A DNA stretch of 64,000 nucleotides from a virus. A program made the position numbers and the translations under genes. The notes under the pieces were generated by a model that was not told the DNA's origin, made no database searches, and saw nothing but the letters and a program-made list of their open reading frames with translations. Positions within the stretch are counted from its first letter, which is position 1; every line of letters begins with the position of its first letter. This document shows, in pieces, positions 53,708-60,588 of this stretch. Location: positions 58,615 through 122,614 of the IMG/VR virus record IMGVR_UViG_3300044535_000472; one strand, written 5' to 3'.

Positions 53708-54343
53708 TTATCCTTTATTTATTGTTACTTCGTAATAGCTTACTACAGTTGAGTCTGCTACACTAACGTTCTGCATATAGAATATAAAGTACTGATCCTG
53801 AGCCCAGTTTATATTGTATGTGGAAACTGCTGTAGTAGAAACAGAATCATCATCAAAACCACCCGTGTTATAAGGAAATACCTCAGTAGAGGTACTTGAC
53901 TTTACAACAAGTGTTCTCGATAATTGCCCAAATGCAGCATTAGCACCTAAAGCAGCAATGGCAATACCACTACCACCTACAGCATCTGATGTATTTACAC
54001 TTACGTATTGGGCTGTTATTCCAGCTGTACCTGTTTTTCTACAACGAGTTCTTACAAAGATGCTATCTCCTGGAGCTACCGTATTAGCAGGTATGAGTAC
54101 ACTTGCAGATTTAGTTGCTGCAGTAACCCCTGTTACAGTAGTACCATCAGCAGTTCTAATGAACTGCGGGTTAACACCTATTGCTAATGCAAAGTCTTCA
54201 GAAGGCATGGCATAAGATTGATACTTATCACCACGCTTTTGGAAAGATACATCAGCACCTAACACTACTAAGTCTTGTGGACTATCTAGTTTAGTTCTGA
54301 TTAAGTTTTGTTTTTTTATGCCAAGCCAGTTAAGGATATCCAT
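53708..54343 (-). CDS. Adhesin with shared anchor and beta-sandwich tip, 211 aa
   Basis: Residues 1-58 match the anchor of the 608- and 304-aa proteins (MDILNWLGIKKQNLIRTKLD, then FQKRGDKYQSYAMPSEDFAL). The remainder (SASVLIPANTVAPGDSIFVR; TTAVSTYNINWAQDQYFIFY) is a beta-sandwich like those at fibre tips. Short compared with the other two anchored proteins, so perhaps a small spike or an adaptor. Gaps of 12 and 19 bp on either side. Confidence 0.65.
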   Translation of the reverse strand: MDILNWLGIKKQNLIRTKLDSPQDLVVLGADVSFQKRGDKYQSYAMPSEDFALAIGVNPQFIRTADGTTVTGVTAATKSASVLIPANTVAPGDSIFVRTRCRKTGTAGITAQYVSVNTSDAVGGSGIAIAALGANAAFGQLSRTLVVKSSTSTEVFPYNTGGFDDDSVSTTAVSTYNINWAQDQYFIFYMQNVSVADSTVVSYYEVTINKG

Positions 54344-54355
54344 AATGTTTTAATA

Positions 54356-55270
54356 TTACGATGGGTAAATACGAACTTCTATTGCTGAGTTTGTCATTAG
54401 ACCATCGGTTAATGCGCCAGCAGCATTGTAAGTTTTAATGATTATACCACCTCCATCATAATATCCTACACCATATCCTGCTGTTACTCCATCTTTAGTG
54501 AAGAATGTTAATATGCGAGAAGGAGCTAAACCAGAATAAGCTGGAGCAACCCAAAAATAAACACCTGGATTATTTCTAAACCAAGTTGGTACAACTGCTA
54601 ATGTATTTTCTTTTACTACAACTACAGGATTGCTTGTTCCAGTTTGAAATACGCTTGCAACATATTTTAAATAGTTACCCGCACCACCTGATGCACCTTG
54701 AGGAATAGCTAAGTTCAAAGTTTGAACAGGAGATGATCCAGTAATAGTCGCAGTAGCACTAGAACCTGCTGGTAATGTGGTTACAGTTCCTATAGATAAA
54801 GAGTTACTTGGACCTGCAGGACCAGTTGGACCTTGCAAACCAGTAGCACCTGTAGCTCCAGTAGCACCTTGTGCAGCAAGTAATGCCCAATTAGTAGGGT
54901 CAACATTAGGAGGTGTAGCAGATGGACCTACAGGATCTATACAGAACCACGATGCTCCTGCATAACCCACAGCATCATCTACAACATAAGATGCTGCAGC
55001 AGACCATGATCCTTGCCAGTTTAATCCAGCAGGACCAACAGGACCGGGTGCACCAGCTGGACCGGTAGGACCCGCAACACCCGCTGGACCTTGAGGACCG
55101 GCAGGTAAAGTAGCAGCAAAGTCATTAATTTCCATTGCGTAGTTCTGATAAACATCGCCACGTTTATTAGTACCTACCTTAGCACCAAAGATCATTAAGT
55201 CTTTAGGGTTGTCAATAGAAGTGCGTACAAATTTGTTTTTGGCTAGATAAAGCCAGTTAAGAATGTCCAT
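54356..55270 (-). CDS. Collagen-like fibre with shared anchor, 304 aa
   Basis: The anchor (MDILNWLYLAKNKFVRTSID ... NKRGDVYQNYAMEINDFAA) is followed by a first Gly-x-y run (GPQGPAGVAGPTGPAG and more, about residues 57-82) and a Trp-rich module (WQGSWSAAASYVVDDAV ... PTNWALL), which recalls chitin-binding type modules. A second Gly-x-y run comes next (GATGATGATGLQGPTGPAGP). The C-terminal domain (about 215-304) is beta-rich and may be the receptor-binding tip. The Gly-x-y runs predict trimerisation. First of the three anchored adhesins in transcription order. Confidence 0.75.
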   Translation of the reverse strand: MDILNWLYLAKNKFVRTSIDNPKDLMIFGAKVGTNKRGDVYQNYAMEINDFAATLPAGPQGPAGVAGPTGPAGAPGPVGPAGLNWQGSWSAAASYVVDDAVGYAGASWFCIDPVGPSATPPNVDPTNWALLAAQGATGATGATGLQGPTGPAGPSNSLSIGTVTTLPAGSSATATITGSSPVQTLNLAIPQGASGGAGNYLKYVASVFQTGTSNPVVVVKENTLAVVPTWFRNNPGVYFWVAPAYSGLAPSRILTFFTKDGVTAGYGVGYYDGGGIIIKTYNAAGALTDGLMTNSAIEVRIYPS

Positions 55271-55334
55271 GAGTTGAGTAGATTAATGGATTAATATATA
55301 CTATAATATAAGGAATATCTGTAGGATAACCAAA

Positions 55335-55487
55335 TTATTCTACAGGTTCTTCAAACTTAGGTACCTCCTGATTTTGTTCTCTATTAAGTTTAGCAAAGAA
55401 CTCTAGTAAAGGTACTCCATACTTAGTAGGCATCTCATTGATAAAAGTTTCTAAATCTTTTAGGTTTTGTTCTGATAAGTTAATCAT
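55335..55487 (-). CDS. Small helical protein, 50 aa
   Basis: Short frame: MINLSEQNLKDLETFINEMP, then TKYGVPLLEFFAKLNREQNQ and an acidic end. Its ATG overlaps the stop of the 45-aa gene (ATGA, 55484-55487), a sign of coupled translation. An A-rich leader with ACCAAACA stands before the start. Function unknown; small chaperone-like proteins are common beside fibres. Confidence 0.6.
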   Translation of the reverse strand: MINLSEQNLKDLETFINEMPTKYGVPLLEFFAKLNREQNQEVPKFEEPVE

Positions 55488-55621
55488 ATTGTTTGGTTTA
55501 TTATTTTTTCAGTTACTTCTTCCTCTACTACAATGTAGTTTCCCCACTCAATAGCTTCTTGCTCGTTAAGTGTTTCAATGCATCCGTCTTCAGTAAGCAT
55601 TCTGTATTTAATCAGTATCAT
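55484..55621 (-). CDS. Small acidic protein, 45 aa
   Basis: Short frame: MILIKYRMLTEDGCIETLNE, then QEAIEWGNYIVVEEEVTEK. Its ATG overlaps the stop of the fibre gene (ATGA, 55618-55621), and it overlaps the next small gene in the same way. Unknown function. The double ATGA chain makes translation of all three likely. Confidence 0.6.
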   Translation of the reverse strand: MILIKYRMLTEDGCIETLNEQEAIEWGNYIVVEEEVTEKIINQTI

Positions 55622-57276
55622 CGTGGTGTTGTGAATTTTTGTTTAAATAGGTAGTAGTCTACTATAAATGTTTGTAAAGATGTTGTACCTACTTGTTTCT
55701 GTACAACGGTTCCCCAGTAAGCGGCTCTTGCAGCTCCAGTTGGTATATTAGTAGTATGTGTTGCAACAAGAGTTCCGTTTATGTAAAATAAAACTTGTGT
55801 ACCGGCATCATTTACTTCTATTCTTAATTTGGTATAAGAACCAACAACTACTACAGAAGTTGTGGTAAATGTTCTTACATTATTTGAGGAGGTAACACAT
55901 TGCCAGTTAGGTGATGCTGTACTTCCACTTGATACACCGCCCTCATCGTATAAAAAGTATGCACCGTCTACTTGGTTGGGTGCTGCAAATACATCAAAAA
56001 AACCAAATATCGCATAATACCTTTCTGCAGGTGAACTTGCCGCATTTCTTTGAAAACCGTATTCATTTACTATTCTACCATTACCTAAGATAAATGGGGT
56101 TCTGGTAAAAATACCTGCAGCACCATTTGTAGTTGTACCAAGTATAAATGTTGTATTACCTTGACCTCTACCTAAAATATTTGCACCTGTATTTAATCCA
56201 GTACCTGCACCACTATTTGTAGCAGTAAAAATTATATCATCTGAACCAATACCGTCACTAAAATAATCTATACCGTTGTTTGCATACCATTGACTATTTG
56301 CATTGACTGGCATCCATCCCCAAAATGTATCAAAGTATTCAACACAACTTGTTGTTGTATTAAATATCTGAAGTCCAACTGCTGGTGAAGTGATAGCATC
56401 TCTTTGTGTTGTGGTCATGCGAGGAGGAAGGAAGCCGCGAGTTGTACTTGTTATATCAAGCATTGCTGAAGCATTTGGTCCGTATGTACCAACACCTAAT
56501 TGACCATTTATAACACCTCCTCCGCTATGTTCAAAATATCCTGTTTTTAACACACGGAATCTCATAACTGCACCAACTTGTAAATTCATTAATTCTGACA
56601 CACTATTACTCGCTGTGTCAGTTATATTTAACTTAAATGCTATTGGTGTTCCTGTTGTGTTCCAAGTTTGACTAATATCCAAAGCACTTGTTGCCGCGCT
56701 TCCTGTCAGCGTTGCAGGTGTTATTGTAGTTGTACCACTTACCCTCGCAGTCCCATTCACGTCTAATCTGAACCCTGCGTCTGTTTGTGTTCCTGTTGAA
56801 AGAAGTAAATTACCTGTGCCAAATAAAGTACCAATAACAGCAACAGAAGAATTGTATAATGTTAAATTAGTTGTTGCTAACGCTAAGTTATTAGCCCATA
56901 TGCTGCCGCAATTTACATTTCTGCTAAACCAACCATCTCTAAATCTTGTTGCAGAAACTCCTATATCATAAGTTGCGCTTGTTTGAGCAAGTATGTTTTG
57001 TGTTGTCGTTGTTCCTGCTATTTGTAATGTTGTAGCAGGCAAAGCCGTACCAATCCCCAACCTATTATTAACTTGATCCCAGAATAGGTTAGATGATTCT
57101 TGTAGTACATTACCTGTGCCTTCAAAGAGTATACGTCCTGCAGTACCACCTGTAATAGGGGTACTATTTACTATAAGCGTTGCTGGAATAACTGGTACTT
57201 TAGGTTTACCGTTTATACCCGTTATCTCAAGACCACCTACACCATATATGTTACCATTAGAATCCGTTAGTTGCAT
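55618..57276 (-). CDS. Long tail fibre, 552 aa
   Basis: Start MQLTDSNGNIYGVGGLEITG. The body is built of repeats usual in phage fibres: NRLGIGTALPATTLQIAGT, GFRLDVNGTARVSGTTTITP, and SAMLDITSTTRGFLPPRMTT with the AVGLQIFNTTTSCVEYFD that often precedes fibre tips. The last 200 residues (YYAIFGFFDVFAAPNQVDGA; LRIEVNDAGTQVLFYINGTL) resemble a lectin/concanavalin-like binding domain. No intramolecular chaperone (S74) motif found at the end. Second gene of the late transcript. Confidence 0.75.
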   Translation of the reverse strand: MQLTDSNGNIYGVGGLEITGINGKPKVPVIPATLIVNSTPITGGTAGRILFEGTGNVLQESSNLFWDQVNNRLGIGTALPATTLQIAGTTTTQNILAQTSATYDIGVSATRFRDGWFSRNVNCGSIWANNLALATTNLTLYNSSVAVIGTLFGTGNLLLSTGTQTDAGFRLDVNGTARVSGTTTITPATLTGSAATSALDISQTWNTTGTPIAFKLNITDTASNSVSELMNLQVGAVMRFRVLKTGYFEHSGGGVINGQLGVGTYGPNASAMLDITSTTRGFLPPRMTTTQRDAITSPAVGLQIFNTTTSCVEYFDTFWGWMPVNANSQWYANNGIDYFSDGIGSDDIIFTATNSGAGTGLNTGANILGRGQGNTTFILGTTTNGAAGIFTRTPFILGNGRIVNEYGFQRNAASSPAERYYAIFGFFDVFAAPNQVDGAYFLYDEGGVSSGSTASPNWQCVTSSNNVRTFTTTSVVVVGSYTKLRIEVNDAGTQVLFYINGTLVATHTTNIPTGAARAAYWGTVVQKQVGTTSLQTFIVDYYLFKQKFTTPR

Positions 57277-57277
57277 A

Positions 57278-57580
57278 TTAAACTTCTTGTACTAATACTA
57301 CATACTGTGTACCTGGTGCTGTTGTTATAATATATAACTGATCACCTACATCAAAGCTATATGTAAAAGTATCAGTTAAAATATCCCCAGCCGCTAAATT
57401 TACGGTATATATAGAAGTGGTTACAGGGCCAACTGCTTTTACCTTTCTTAAGGTAACAGAATTAGCTGCTGGATTTTGCAATCTTATAGATTGTGAAAAT
57501 GCAGCATTTAAACCTCCCGGTCTTGTGTAAATAAGGTTACTTCCGGCAGGTAATGTTCCTTCTAATGATATTACTCCCAT
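57278..57580 (-). CDS. Small fibre-associated beta protein, 100 aa
   Basis: Start taken at MGVISLEGTLPAGSNLIYTR (57580). A longer frame from 57598 adds only MWYLIY, which overlaps the promoter region. Beta-rich small protein (AVGPVTTSIYTVNLAAGDIL) that stands directly before the long fibre gene (1 bp gap). It is the first gene of the late minus-strand block. Function unknown. Confidence 0.55.
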   Translation of the reverse strand: MGVISLEGTLPAGSNLIYTRPGGLNAAFSQSIRLQNPAANSVTLRKVKAVGPVTTSIYTVNLAAGDILTDTFTYSFDVGDQLYIITTAPGTQYVVLVQEV

Positions 57581-57671
57581 ATATATAAGATACCACAAAT
57601 ATAAAAAATTTCATATAAAAGTGTGTAGTATTAAAATTTTTTCTTAATCTTGTGTAAGATATCCACATCTT
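57581..57671. promoter_or_regulatory. Divergent intergenic region (late/early boundary)
   Basis: About 90 bp, very AT-rich, between the minus-strand late block and the plus-strand genes. It contains ATCTT-GTGT-AAGAT (57648-57661 region) and an overlapping AAGAT-ATCCAC-ATCTT dyad just before the plus ATG at 57672. Promoters for both directions must lie here or inside it; no consensus is certain. Confidence 0.5.
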
Positions 57672-58673
57672 ATGAATAAGATTACCGCCACTGGCAAACT
57701 CGCTAAACAGTATCTTAAGAAGTATCCTAAGCTTCCTATCCAAACAATTGCTAAAATTATGCTCGCCGAAAATGAACTGCACTTCAATAGTGTAGATCAC
57801 GCGCGCTCACTACTGAAGCGGCATTCAGGCTTAGGTGGTAAGGAAACAAGGAAAAATGTAGATCCAGAATTACAAAGACCTATAACATATAATTATGCAC
57901 CATTTAATGACATACCAAAATCATATAAGTCTGGACCTAATGACTTTGTACTACCAAATGATGCTAATCATATTCTTGTTCTTTCTGATATACACTTTCC
58001 TTATCACGATGAAGAAGCTCTGGGTGCGGCTATTCAATATGGCATACAACAGCAGGTTAATACAATACTTCTTAACGGTGATATTCTAGATTTTTACCAG
58101 CTGTCACGCTTTGATAAGGACCCGAGCAAACCTAAGATGCAAGTAGAACTTGAACAAGGTAGATGGTTTATGAAAGCACTACGCACAGCATTTCCAAAAG
58201 CTAGAATCTATTATAAGATTGGTAACCACGAAGACAGACTTGAGAAGTGGCTAAGAATCAAAGCACCAGAGTGGATTGGGATGGATGAGTTTGAGTTAAA
58301 GATGTTATTACGCTTTGGGGAAAACCAAATAGAACTCATTGATTCAGATGCTACTATTAAAGTAGGTAACTTAAACATTATACATGGTCACGAATATTTA
58401 GGAGGTGGTACCGTAAATCCAGCAAGAAATTTGTATCTTAAAGCTAAGGCCAGTACTATTTGCGGACACTTCCATAGAAAATCAGAGTTTGTTACACGTG
58501 ATATTAACAACAACATTCAAGGTGCTTGGACAACAGGATGTTTATGTGAGTTATATCCCGAGTACATGAAAGGGCATAGCGATTGGGTACACGGCTTTGC
58601 AGTTATTAAGATAGAGAAGGATGGTTCCTTTTCAGTAGATAACAAAATGATTATTGACGGTAATGTAGTATAA
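57672..58673 (+). CDS. Calcineurin-like metallophosphoesterase, 333 aa
   Basis: Metal-dependent phosphoesterase. Motifs in order: VLSDIHFPYHDEEA (D-x-H), LLNGDILDFYQL (GD), IGNHEDRLEKWL (GNH[ED]), IIHGHEYLGGG, and ICGHFHRKSEF (GHxH). All metal ligands appear present. The first 60 residues are a small helix-turn-helix-like domain (TGKLAKQYLKKYPKLP; DHARSLLKRHSGLGG) that may bind DNA. The substrate could be a cyclic nucleotide, an RNA/DNA 3'-phosphate or a protein phosphate; this is not decided by the sequence. First gene of the plus-strand side, coupled to the 73-aa gene by a 2-bp gap. Confidence 0.85.
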   Translation: MNKITATGKLAKQYLKKYPKLPIQTIAKIMLAENELHFNSVDHARSLLKRHSGLGGKETRKNVDPELQRPITYNYAPFNDIPKSYKSGPNDFVLPNDANHILVLSDIHFPYHDEEALGAAIQYGIQQQVNTILLNGDILDFYQLSRFDKDPSKPKMQVELEQGRWFMKALRTAFPKARIYYKIGNHEDRLEKWLRIKAPEWIGMDEFELKMLLRFGENQIELIDSDATIKVGNLNIIHGHEYLGGGTVNPARNLYLKAKASTICGHFHRKSEFVTRDINNNIQGAWTTGCLCELYPEYMKGHSDWVHGFAVIKIEKDGSFSVDNKMIIDGNVV

Positions 58674-58675
58674 CA

Positions 58676-58897
58676 ATGGCAACAACTATTAAAGCTGGAA
58701 TTTATGTAGACCCGCTTAGCGAGGATGAGTCTACCCCTGAGATCTATATTGATCACAGCATGATCCAGATATATAGTCAGGAGGATATCCTTGTTGTACA
58801 ACTAAGCTATGAAGAACTTCGCGGTGTCTTAGCCATCATGGCGGCAGAACAAGAAAAAACTCACCTGCGCATTCAGGCTATCGGTAGGAATAACTAG
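58676..58897 (+). CDS. Small protein behind the phosphoesterase, 73 aa
   Basis: Start MATTIKAGIYVDPLSEDEST. A beta part (PEIYIDHSMIQIYSQEDILV) and a C-terminal helix (RGVLAIMAAEQEKTHLRIQA). It follows the phosphoesterase by 2 bp and probably is in the same transcript. Its stop overlaps the end of a minus-strand frame (58894) in tail-to-tail order. Function unknown. Confidence 0.65.
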   Translation: MATTIKAGIYVDPLSEDESTPEIYIDHSMIQIYSQEDILVVQLSYEELRGVLAIMAAEQEKTHLRIQAIGRNN

Positions 58898-59037
58898 AAG
58901 GCGGGTGTTCCCTCATCCATATTCATATACCATGTAAAGAGTATCCACCTAAGATCATCTGATAACTTAGGTAAGTGGTTATATATTTCGTTCAGCTCTT
59001 TCAAGGGCGCGGTTGTATAACTGGTACAAAGATACAT
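58894..59037 (-). CDS. Tiny minus-strand protein, 47 aa
   Basis: Short frame: MYLCTSYTTAPLKELNEIYN, then HLPKLSDDLRWILFTWYMNM and DEGTPAF. The pattern (LNEIYNHLP-LSDDLRWILFTWYM) reads like a real helical protein. It overlaps the 59-aa frame by 59 bases in another frame. The real start may also be an internal TTG or may need a frameshift from the upstream frame. Tail-to-tail with the 73-aa plus-strand gene. Unknown function. Confidence 0.45.
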   Translation of the reverse strand: MYLCTSYTTAPLKELNEIYNHLPKLSDDLRWILFTWYMNMDEGTPAF

Positions 59038-59158
59038 TTATTATATCTACTTCAGCTACCCTATGCTCACCAACTAGGTGTATCATAAGCAAGGTAAACT
59101 TATAGTAGTCTAGCGGGTGTTTCCCAACTGGGAGCATTTTAACTATTTCCGGCATCAT
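58979..59158 (-). CDS. Tiny minus-strand protein, 59 aa
   Basis: Short frame beginning MMPEIVKMLPVGKHPLDYYK, then FTLLMIHLVGEHRVAEVDII and ALERAERNI. Two ATGs stand in a row at 59158 and 59155. The composition is protein-like and helical. It would be transcribed leftwards from the gene-free region at 59.2 kb, against the neighbouring plus-strand genes. The overlap with the 47-aa frame is either two coupled genes or one gene with a frameshift. Confidence 0.45.
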   Translation of the reverse strand: MMPEIVKMLPVGKHPLDYYKFTLLMIHLVGEHRVAEVDIINVSLYQLYNRALERAERNI

Positions 59159-59354
59159 CTCGTAACAAATATATATGTAAAATTGTTACCACACTAAAGT
59201 ATGGAATTGGATACCGTAAACAGATATATTGACCTTTGTGTCTTAAAAGTCATACTATAGTGTGATTTTATACCCTATAAGGGATGTTATCCTATGTGGG
59301 TAATATGACCCGTACCCTGGAGGGTATATATTAGATAGATGTTATAAACCACAT

Positions 59355-59385
59355 CTGTCGCAATTATAGTAAACTTTTGCGACAG
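59355..59385. repeat. Inverted repeat CTGTCGCAA / TTGCGACAG
   Basis: Perfect 9-bp arms (59355-59363 and 59377-59385) around a 13-base centre. It lies 6 bases before the first of three TGGAAAATA repeats. Could be a hairpin or a repressor/initiator site. Confidence 0.7.
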
Positions 59386-59391
59386 CTATTG

Positions 59392-59464
59392 TGGAAAATA
59401 ATCACCAGAATCAGGCTTTTAGTGGAAAATAATCCCCAACTCCTACTCGCTTACTGGAAAATAT
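59392..59464. repeat. Three TGGAAAATA direct repeats at 31-32 bp spacing
   Basis: TGGAAAATAATC, TGGAAAATAATC and TGGAAAATATTT start at 59392, 59423 and 59455. The spacing of three helical turns puts all three on the same face of the DNA, as in iterons bound by an initiator or regulator. Confidence 0.6.
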
Positions 59465-59850
59465 TTACCAAACTCTGTAACAAAACATGGACAAACTCGG
59501 AAGTTTCCCGAATTATCTGCATGAATTTTTCCAAATTTTGCATGCAAACAGGGGACCCCTTGGTATAGTACAATATGCAATTACATATAGAACCCTGGAT
59601 CTTGACCATTATAATATGCAGGAGCATATAGTTAGGAATGTCCAGTTTATTGCACAAAAAACTTGACATTACCGGTTCTCCTACATATACCCTCGTAGGG
59701 AATAAGACAATCAACCTACCCCCGGTAGTAAGGTTAGGTGGGGACACCCCCAGGGGGGATGGAGGTAGGGGAAATTTAATGTGGTAGATGATGTGAGGGG
59801 TATACTACAAATCAACCCCCGGCTTTAAACTTTTTAGGGGGTACCCCCCA

Positions 59851-59986
59851 TGAAATTTGAAACATTTCATTTAAAAGTTGAAATCCAAAGAAAACATTTT
59901 ATCTATTGAAAAATGTTTATACGTCATATAACTATGACATGGTTGATTTGAGTTGCACAACAAAGACTTGAGTTGTTGTGTTGTGC
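59851..59986. repeat. Four consecutive inverted repeats before the short-gene block
   Basis: TGAAAT/ATTTCA (59851-59869), AAACATTTT/AAAATGTTT (59892-59918, perfect 9 bp), GTCATA-TAAC-TATGAC (59923-59938) and GCACAACA/TGTTGTGC (59955-59986) follow each other without a gene. Consistent with an RNA leader or a protein-binding array. Confidence 0.55.
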
Positions 59987-60014
59987 CACCCGTCCCCGAC
60001 CACCACCCCTAGAT

Positions 60015-60052
60015 ATGTTGCAAGCAACATCATTGATACAACTTATTATTCA
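60015..60052 (+). promoter_or_regulatory. Promoter-like cassette, copy 1
   Basis: ATGTTGC-AA-GCAACAT dyad (60015-60030) followed by TACAACTTAT (60037-60046) and TTATTC. It shares the form TTGC-N2/3-GCAA-N7/9-TACnnCnTAT with four further copies. TTG(C) and TATTATTC at 22-23 bases spacing recall the Bacteroidota TTTG / TAnnTTTG promoter. It stands 20 bases before the 67-aa gene. Confidence 0.55.
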
Positions 60053-60065
60053 TAATCTTAAGATA

Positions 60066-60269
60066 ATGAATAACTTTTTACACTCGCTAGTAGGTCATAC
60101 TGACCTATATCAAGCTAAAAAGCAAGTGATTAGTGAAATCCTTGCCTTCACCAAGTTTCCCAAATCACGCACAAGTCGTGCATATCTTTGGGGCAAAGAC
60201 ATTCAAGACCTTGCGGTAATGCACCGTGAGCTATTGACATATCACACTATGCAATTGGAAATCGCTTAG
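60066..60269 (+). CDS. Small helical protein, 67 aa
   Basis: Start chosen at MNNFLHSLVGHTDLYQAKKQ (60066), directly after the promoter-like cassette. The longer frame from 59973 would start within the inverted repeats and adds Pro/Leu-rich, unlikely sequence. The protein is helical and basic (VISEILAFTKFPKSRTSRAY, DLAVMHRELLTYH). It has its own promoter-like element and a terminator that starts inside its last codons. Such tiny, separately expressed genes are typical of early host-takeover loci. Function unknown. Confidence 0.6.
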   Translation: MNNFLHSLVGHTDLYQAKKQVISEILAFTKFPKSRTSRAYLWGKDIQDLAVMHRELLTYHTMQLEIA

Positions 60270-60282
60270 GCGATTTCTTTTT
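60258..60282 (+). terminator. Intrinsic terminator with stop codon in the loop
   Basis: GAAATCGC-TTAG-GCGATTTC (60258-60277), perfect 8-bp stem, then TTTTT. The TAG stop of the 67-aa gene (60267-60269) is in the tetraloop. Confidence 0.9.
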
Positions 60283-60312
60283 GCTTTGCAATTAATAATA
60301 CAACTTATCTTT
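60280..60312 (+). promoter_or_regulatory. Promoter-like cassette, copy 2
   Basis: TTGC-TTT-GCAA (60281-60291) and TACAACTTATCTTTC (60299-60313), directly behind the T-tract of the previous terminator. TTTG and TATCTTTC are 22 bases apart, near the Bacteroidota promoter pattern. The leader before ATG 60326 would be only about a dozen bases and A/T-rich. Confidence 0.6.
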
Positions 60313-60325
60313 CATAATCATAATT

Positions 60326-60508
60326 ATGAAAAAATTCATGTTAATCATTACAATTATCGCATGGCTAGATAGCCTTGCGCTAATCTTCATTACTAACACT
60401 TTGCCGCACATCAGCAGTAAACCATTAGTTAATGGCTTCCTGATCTTCTGTGCAGGATTCATCTCGTACTTGATATACTATCAATTACGCGATATGAGAA
60501 AGGCTTAG
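60326..60508 (+). CDS. Small membrane protein, 60 aa
   Basis: Start MKKFMLIITIIAWLDSLALI. Two hydrophobic helices (about residues 4-24 and 34-54, the second VNGFLIFCAGFISYLIYYQL) with a short loop make a two-span membrane hairpin; the basic start suggests cytoplasmic ends. Own promoter-like element and own terminator. Could act at the host envelope, for example in exclusion or early membrane change, but nothing in the sequence proves it. Confidence 0.65.
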   Translation: MKKFMLIITIIAWLDSLALIFITNTLPHISSKPLVNGFLIFCAGFISYLIYYQLRDMRKA

Positions 60509-60525
60509 GCCTTTCTCTTTTCTTT
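60496..60525 (+). terminator. Intrinsic terminator with stop codon in the loop
   Basis: GAGAAAGGC-TTAG-GCCTTTCTC (60496-60517), perfect 9-bp stem, then TTTTCTTTT. The TAG stop of the 60-aa gene (60506-60508) is in the loop, exactly as in the previous terminator. Confidence 0.9.
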
Positions 60526-60558
60526 TGCTGCGCAATAGGCAATACACCATATACTAAT
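60524..60558 (+). promoter_or_regulatory. Promoter-like cassette, copy 3
   Basis: TTGC-TGC-GCAA (60525-60535) and TACACCATAT (60543-60552), behind the terminator of the 60-aa gene and before the 123-aa gene. Same spacing as the other copies. Confidence 0.55.
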
Positions 60559-60588
60559 AAAATCAGTTTCACTTAATTTAAATTTATC

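Larger units (their letters stand above)
59159..60010. other. Gene-free, palindrome-rich region (origin or control region candidate)
   Basis: No convincing gene in about 850 bp; the frames that exist have poor composition. Contents: G/C mini-palindromes CCCT-ATA-AGGG (59273), TACCCT-GG-AGGGTA (59313), AGGGG-A-CCCCT (59550), CCCT-CGT-AGGG (59690), CTACC-CCC-GGTAG (59716), CCCCC-A-GGGGG (59747) and GGGGG-TA-CCCCC (59837). The inverted repeat CTGTCGCAA/TTGCGACAG lies at 59355-59385, and three direct repeats TGGAAAATA lie at 59392, 59423 and 59455. Further inverted repeats lie at 59851-59986. A G-rich stretch (59730-59771) could form a quadruplex. This fits a replication origin, a transcription switch, or structured RNA. 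Confidence 0.6.

Noticed and set aside
54777-54965. Plus-strand frame rich in Pro/Val/Ala at 54777-54965
   Set aside because: Antisense of the collagen-like Gly-x-y repeats.
57537-57800. Minus-strand frame crossing the divergent region
   Set aside because: Overlaps the metallophosphoesterase and the promoter region; poor composition.
59377-59747. Frames at 59377-59568 (plus) and 59451-59747 (minus)
   Set aside because: They run through the direct repeats and palindromes, overlap each other and have no protein-like pattern.
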